Of a stretch of 37,978 nt of DNA, positions 33,556 to 37,978 are shown piece after piece. Each line of letters opens with the position of its first letter. The first letter of the stretch is position 1. The notes below the pieces were generated by a model, which worked only from the letters and a program-made list of their open reading frames with translations, made no database searches and was not told the DNA's origin. A program made the translations under genes and the position numbers. This DNA comes from Prochloraceae cyanobacterium (lineage in GTDB: Bacteria > Cyanobacteriota > Cyanobacteriia > Cyanobacteriales > JASJDA01), in NCBI GenBank assembly GCA_030065755.1, contig JASJDA010000035.1, forward strand, positions 1 through 37,978, in the 5' to 3' direction.

Positions 33556-35818
33556 TTATTATACGCTCCCGTCTCCCTACCGGAATTGTAAAGTAGAAGG
33601 TGGAACCTCTATCGAGTTCAGACTCGACCCAAATCCGACCTCGATGGCACTCTACAATCTTTTTACAAATCGCCAAACCCATACCCGTACCAGGATATTC
33701 TTCTCGCGTATGCAATCGCTGAAAGATAACGAAAATGCGATCGCTAAACTGCGGGTCTATACCTATGCCATTATCTTCTACCCAGAACAACCACTCATCT
33801 TCAATGCGTTTAGTTCCCACGTGAATTTTCGGAGGCTCTTCACTGCGAAATTTAATGGCATTACCAATGAGATTTTGGAATAATTGCATTAATTGGGTTC
33901 CGTCCGCCATCACTATTGGTAAAGGATCGTGGGTAATTTCTGCTTTCGTTTCGATAATGCGGTTGCGCAAATTGCCTAATGCTTTTTCTAAAGACTTTTC
34001 TACCTCCGTCAATTCAAATTCTATACCCTGCACGTCTACTTTTGAGTAGGCCAATACGTCATCGATGAGGGTTTGCATCAGGCTTACCCCTTCTACAGCA
34101 TAGTTAATGAACTCTTTGCCATCTTCGTCAATTGCTTCTTCGTAACGCATCTCCAACAACTGCACGTAGTTAGCCACTTGATTGAGAGGTTCTTGCAGGT
34201 CGTGGGAAGCCACATAAGCAAACTTTTTCAATTCCGCATTCGATCGCTCCAGATCGCGAGCTAATTGAGCTAATTCGTCTGCTTGACGGAGAACAATATT
34301 GACGATCGCTTTTCTCAACTCCAATGCTGCCTTAATTTCTACCTGTTTCCAGGGTAAAGACTTCAAGCGCACTGTTTCTTTCCACAGTTCAAATGACTTG
34401 CGCGGAGATAGTTTTAAAATCCCTTCTGAATGGCTTTTTTCAAAAGCTTTACTCGGATCTCCTCCCCAATTTACTGTTTGAATTACTTCTGGTCTAAACC
34501 ACAATACGAAGTTTCTTTGAGAAATTGGAATAGCCAACAAACCACTAGCAACATCTTTATATCTTTGCGCGTCTGAATAAATACTCGGCAAAGAATCTGT
34601 GGCAAAAACTTCTTGTTCTACGTTTTTTTGCAGCCATTGAACTAAAAAATTGAGGTCTTCTCGCTCGGGAGTTTTCCCAACTACCGTCCAATTTCCCCCA
34701 AAACATATAGCTGCTCCGGTTGCATTAGTTAAGTCTAATAAATTAGGTTCGTGCTTAACTAAACCATCTACAAACTTTTCTTCTTCTGACATATATTCAA
34801 TCAAAATCGAACGAATATATGTCAGCCTCATTCTATGGTCATAATCTTCCGTTTCTTCTCTAGAAGATATTTCTGCAAATATTACCCTTCCCAAGAATTC
34901 GCAGGCTTTACGCAATTCGTAAGATACGTATTTAGGCGATCGATGGTGACAAGCAATTAACCCCCACAGTTTTCCGTCTTTAATTAAAGAGATTGTTAGA
35001 GAAGCACTAACCCCCATATTTTCTAGATATTGCAAGTGACAGGGTGAAGCGCTTCTGAGAACTGAAAAAGTTAAATCTACAGGGCGATCGATAATTGGAT
35101 TTTGAAGAGGGAATAGCTCTGCGGGTTGGGTTTTAGCATCGGGAATTATTCTAATATAATTAGAACTAAATAATTTTCTTGCTGGTTTAGGAATATCCGA
35201 TGCTGGATAGTGGAGACCCAGATAAGGCTCCATATCTTCTTCTTTTTCTTCGGCGATAACTGTCCCGTGATTGTCTTCTTCAAATTTATACAGCATCACT
35301 CTGTCAAATCCTGTCACTTTGCGAACTTCTGTGACAATTACTTGACAAAATTCCTGGAGATTTGATGTTTCTTGTAGCTGATTTATAGATACTCTTGCTA
35401 GATGATAAAAACTTAAAAATGGGATATTTTCTTGAGAAATAGCTGGCTCTAATTCTAAAATTAAAAATCCATCTGGATTTCGATGAAAAACTCCATCAAA
35501 TACTACATAATCATCCCCATTTCGCCTTACCCAAAATTTTGTAGGATTAATATAGTCCAAGTTTTCATCTGACAAACCTGGTTTTATTGTTTCTACTTGA
35601 AATGAATCTAGTAATTCTTCTAATTTTTTCCCCAGTAGACTTTCAGGAGTTTTCCCAAGTTCTTTATAAGAATTGTTGCTGACTTGTAATATTTCTAGCT
35701 CTGGTTCTTTTAATATTAGAACTACTCCGTGGGGCTGAATTTGACCAGAAATGTGGATTTGTGTCTGGTCTAAATTGCTTAAATTAAGATCTTGAAACTC
35801 TACATCTATTCCCTGCAC
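33521..35818 (-). CDS. cph1: Cyanobacterial phytochrome Cph1 (bilin-binding histidine kinase)
   Basis: This 765-residue red/far-red photoreceptor has a PAS domain (~20-125, IQPHGVVLILKEPE), a GAF domain (~145-320) with DIP motif at 208-210 and Cys260 in SPCHLQYL as bilin attachment site, and a PHY domain (~330-510) with tongue WFRPE and WGGDP. HisKA has His539 in ASHDLQEPLNQ, and HATPase has NLIGNAIKF, DNGIGIDPQF and GTGMGLAICKK. Cys in GAF rather than near the N terminus places it with Cph1-type proteins using phycocyanobilin. The GTG start at 35818 is supported by GGGAGGAAGAAG just upstream. It heads the unit cph1-rcp1(-REC kinase). Confidence 0.96.
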   Translation of the reverse strand: MQGIDVEFQDLNLSNLDQTQIHISGQIQPHGVVLILKEPELEILQVSNNSYKELGKTPESLLGKKLEELLDSFQVETIKPGLSDENLDYINPTKFWVRRNGDDYVVFDGVFHRNPDGFLILELEPAISQENIPFLSFYHLARVSINQLQETSNLQEFCQVIVTEVRKVTGFDRVMLYKFEEDNHGTVIAEEKEEDMEPYLGLHYPASDIPKPARKLFSSNYIRIIPDAKTQPAELFPLQNPIIDRPVDLTFSVLRSASPCHLQYLENMGVSASLTISLIKDGKLWGLIACHHRSPKYVSYELRKACEFLGRVIFAEISSREETEDYDHRMRLTYIRSILIEYMSEEEKFVDGLVKHEPNLLDLTNATGAAICFGGNWTVVGKTPEREDLNFLVQWLQKNVEQEVFATDSLPSIYSDAQRYKDVASGLLAIPISQRNFVLWFRPEVIQTVNWGGDPSKAFEKSHSEGILKLSPRKSFELWKETVRLKSLPWKQVEIKAALELRKAIVNIVLRQADELAQLARDLERSNAELKKFAYVASHDLQEPLNQVANYVQLLEMRYEEAIDEDGKEFINYAVEGVSLMQTLIDDVLAYSKVDVQGIEFELTEVEKSLEKALGNLRNRIIETKAEITHDPLPIVMADGTQLMQLFQNLIGNAIKFRSEEPPKIHVGTKRIEDEWLFWVEDNGIGIDPQFSDRIFVIFQRLHTREEYPGTGMGLAICKKIVECHRGRIWVESELDRGSTFYFTIPVGRRERIINGRKGQNNPFG

Positions 35819-36241
35819 CTTCTTCCTCCCTATTTTTTGGTTATATCCCGATCGCTATCCCGATTACATATAACTCGACACCACTATTAAATTTTTTTTA
35901 AATTTAGGCACTAATTCGTATTTTGCGATCTTCGTTATTGAATTGTATTAGAGATCTGAGCTGCTAAGTCTCTTTCCTATTTATTAGATCTAATTTTTCT
36001 AGAATCGATCGATTTAAGATTAAATAATTTACAATTCACATTCTTTTTTTAAAAAATGCAAAATATTGCAACTTTTAACAGTTGTCAGTTACCAGTTACC
36101 AGTTATCAGTTGTGAGTAGGTACTTTCGTACCCTAGCTCTACAGGGAGAATGTCTCCTTTTAAATCCATGTATTTTGTTCGATGAGCGAGCAGTTACAAA
36201 AAAATATGACAAAGTAGGACAGTCTTGGACAAATTTACGGA

Positions 36242-36366
36242 AGGAAATTATTTTTATTAGGGTTGGAAAAAGTTCATTTTTATGAGTGCAGTCCTTATCG
36301 ATAGGTTCTCGGCTAGTAGGATAGGTTGTTGGTTTATGAGGACTGCACTCATAAAAATAATTTCCT
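36242..36366. repeat. Hairpin element 2: nested perfect stems around a conserved loop
   Basis: Inner arms 36277-36295 and 36339-36357 are exact complements (TTTTTATGAGTGCAGTCCT on the left). Outer arms 36242-36257 and 36351-36366 are exact complements too (AGGAAATTATTTTTAT on the left), and share ATAAAAA bases with the inner right arm. So the left side carries an extra ~19-nt bulge. The 43-nt loop (36296-36338) matches the reverse complement of the element 1 loop at 24 of 30 positions, with unrelated stems. Confidence 0.75.
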
Positions 36367-36432
36367 CTCTCGCCCTTCTATAGTATTAAAGTTGATTACG
36401 AAGAGCGACAAGTTGTCGTTAAAGGTTTCCCT

Positions 36433-36456
36433 ATAAAAATAGAACTATTGTAACCC
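36433..36456 (+). repeat. 24-mer shared with hairpin element 1 flank
   Basis: ATAAAAATAGAA followed by CTATTGTAACCC matches 4648-4671 with three differences, all transitions. At 4648 it covers the right stem end and flank of hairpin element 1; here it lies 67 bp beyond hairpin element 2. It may mark the boundary of a larger repeated unit. Confidence 0.5.
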
Positions 36457-36653
36457 AGATGCGAAAAAACTCATAAACTCAAACCTATAGCTGAGGAAGA
36501 CTGTCCCTATTTCTAATATTTCTCTCGGGGCTAGCTTCGTCCAGACGATCGTTTTTACCTCTTTTTCCACTCCTTATTATTTTTAACTTGCCAAATCGTG
36601 ACGATAATATTAATTTAGATTGAGATAAAAATATAAAAAACTTATTTAACATT

Positions 36654-37808
36654 ATGAACAGAAGCATCATAGGTGGTCGTTTCCAGATCGTCAAGCAACT
36701 GGGAAGAGGCAGTTTCGGTGAAACCTATTTAGCAGAAAATATCCAGCAATTTCGCCATCAGTGCGTAGTCAAACAGTTGCGTACTATGGCTGTTAATAAC
36801 AAAGATTTTAAGAAAATCAAAGAGTTGTTTGAAAGAGAAGCTAAAGCACTATACGAACTAGGTCGCCATCACCAACAAATACCCTCTCTGATTGCCTATT
36901 TTGAAGAAGAGGGGCAATTGTATTTGATTCAAGAATTTATCGAAGGACACGATCTCACAAACGAACTGACTCCCAACAACAAATTAAGCGAATCTGAAAC
37001 GCTTGCTCTGCTGGAAAACATCTTAGAACCTCTTGCTTATCTTCACGAGAACAGAGTAATACATCGGGATCTAAAACCTTCTAATTTAATGCGTCGCAAC
37101 GCTGACAGAAAAATATTTCTCATTGATTTTGGTGCGATTAAAGAATTAGCCGTAACCCAAATAATCAATACAATTGGAGAAACCCGAAGCGCAACAATTA
37201 TCGGCACTCCAGGTTATATGCCATCAGAACAAGAAGAAGGACAACCCCATTTTGCTAGCGATGTCTATGCGGTTGGTGTTATTGCCATTCAAGCAATAAC
37301 AGGATTAATGCCACACCAATTCAAGAAAGATCCAAAGACAGGAGAGTTAGTTTGGCAACATAAGGCTTCTATTAGCCGAGAATTTGGCGCACTTTTAGCA
37401 AAAATGGTAAGTTACGATCGTCAAAAGCGCTATTCTAGTGCCATTGAAGCCTTAAAAGCATTGCTACAAATAAGGGAAAGTAACGACTCAGTAAATCAAA
37501 AGAATACATCGAGTTCAAAGTTGAGATTTGAAGTAGTAACCGTAAATGCAAGCGGTAACATAATCGCTCGAAGCGACGCGGAGGCTCAATATTTTACTGA
37601 ATATTTGGGCAATGGTGTTGAAATAGAAATGGTCGCTATTCCTAGGGGGACTTTTATGATGGGGTCTCTCTCAACAGAAAAAGGCAGCAGAGATAATGAA
37701 CGTCCTCATCATAGAGTCACAGTCCAGCCTTTCTTTATAGGCAAGTATCAAGTAACTCAGGCGCAGTGGAAAGCAGTTGCTAATTTAACTAAAGTCGATC
37801 GCCTTTAG
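36654..37808 (+). CDS. Ser/Thr protein kinase with truncated SUMF1 domain
   Basis: 384 residues are open here. The Hanks-type kinase (10-~272) has [12 protein letters not shown], Lys40, HRDLKPSN (137-144), DFG (158-160) and [10 protein letters not shown]. It is close in sequence to the kinase at 16137-18254, but has only a short linker and no membrane helix before the SUMF1 part (from ~312: [21 protein letters not shown]). The SUMF1 domain stops at KVDRL because the DNA then folds back into an inverted copy of the preceding 124 bp. The other strand of that copy continues the expected protein ([15 protein letters not shown]), so the real gene is probably full length and the stop may be an assembly artefact. 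Confidence 0.85.
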   Translation: MNRSIIGGRFQIVKQLGRGSFGETYLAENIQQFRHQCVVKQLRTMAVNNKDFKKIKELFEREAKALYELGRHHQQIPSLIAYFEEEGQLYLIQEFIEGHDLTNELTPNNKLSESETLALLENILEPLAYLHENRVIHRDLKPSNLMRRNADRKIFLIDFGAIKELAVTQIINTIGETRSATIIGTPGYMPSEQEEGQPHFASDVYAVGVIAIQAITGLMPHQFKKDPKTGELVWQHKASISREFGALLAKMVSYDRQKRYSSAIEALKALLQIRESNDSVNQKNTSSSKLRFEVVTVNASGNIIARSDAEAQYFTEYLGNGVEIEMVAIPRGTFMMGSLSTEKGSRDNERPHHRVTVQPFFIGKYQVTQAQWKAVANLTKVDRL

Positions 37809-37978
37809 AGAAAATTCCCCAGCCTTTAAAGTAAGATGGATTTAGTTTGAGATCGCGATCGACTTTAGTTAAATTAGCAACTGCTTTCCACTGCGCCTGA
37901 GTTACTTGATACTTGCCTATAAAGAAAGGCTGGACTGTGACTCTATGATGAGGACGTTCATTATCTCTGCTGCCTTTT
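37679..37978. repeat. Perfect 124-bp inverted repeat at the window edge
   Basis: 37679-37802 and 37855-37978 are exact reverse complements, base for base, separated by 52 bp (37803-37854). The arms are SUMF1 coding sequence. The right arm runs to the last base of the window. A fold-back of this kind at a contig end is typical of a chimeric read or assembly, though a true inverted duplication is possible. Confidence 0.95.

Larger units (their letters stand above)
35819..36653. other. Intergenic region with heptamer repeats and a hairpin element
   Basis: About 830 bp without a gene between two divergently read genes. It contains the cph1 promoter side (35819-36060, AT-rich), a heptamer block (36077-36112, CAGTTAC/CAGTTATCAG), hairpin element 2 (36242-36366), a CGACAA-G-TTGTCG palindrome (36406-36418), and a 24-mer shared with the msrP upstream region (36433-36456). 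Confidence 0.6.

Noticed and set aside
1-37978. tRNA or rRNA genes
   Set aside because: No T-loop GTTCRANNC cloverleaf or rRNA signature was found in the intergenic regions by eye.

Overview
The window is cyanobacterial. The HIP1 octamer GCGATCGC and its core CGATCG recur throughout, on an AT-rich background. The gene content includes a Cph1-type phytochrome with an Rcp-type regulator, Ser/Thr kinases carrying a formylglycine-enzyme-like (SUMF1) domain, a pheophytinase-like hydrolase, Uma2 proteins, pentapeptide repeats and heptamer tandem repeats. I cannot name the genus. Both edges look like contig ends: the window opens inside a TnpB gene and closes in a perfect 124-bp fold-back palindrome.

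Layout. (1) 1-155 is the tail of an IS200/IS605-type tnpB and its right end. (2) 227-3816 is a three-gene operon: substrate-binding/vWA lipoprotein, membrane coiled-coil protein, second substrate-binding protein. (3) 3817-4721 is non-coding, with a decayed tnpB-type right end and a large perfect hairpin. (4) 4722-7654 holds a periplasmic MsrP, an oxidoreductase pseudogene cut by a TnpB remnant, and a YHS lipoprotein. (5) 7806-8665 has a 52-residue membrane protein and a K+ channel. (6) 9118-14886 has a NACHT NTPase with membrane segments, TPRs and a C-terminal ClpS-like domain, then a DUF2993 protein, a pheophytinase-like hydrolase, free-standing clpS and a CPBP protease. (7) 14887-19289 has Uma2 remnants, an array of four non-coding direct repeats, a kinase-SUMF1 protein and an apparently intact Uma2 gene. 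(8) 19375-22956 is metH. (9) 23118-28903 has a small hypothetical gene, a pentapeptide-repeat membrane protein, a glycosyltransferase, two acetyltransferase remnants, an OmpR-type regulator without its phospho-acceptor Asp, and a CheY-type regulator. (10) 29368-31788 is a CHAT peptidase joined through one membrane helix to a PstS-like domain. (11) 31790-35818 is a light-signalling cluster (cph1, rcp, REC-histidine kinase). (12) 36654-37808 is a second kinase-SUMF1 gene, cut off by the palindrome.

The window is rich in signal transduction and regulated proteolysis. Two fusions stand out: CHAT-TM-PstS, which looks like a one-protein transmembrane receptor-protease, and NACHT-TM-TPR-ClpS, which looks like a switch ATPase tied to the N-degron/Clp pathway. 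Other points of interest are two hairpin elements with a conserved loop but unrelated perfect stems, and several genes that kept both ends but lost their middle. All functions are inferred from reading the sequence; no database search was possible.
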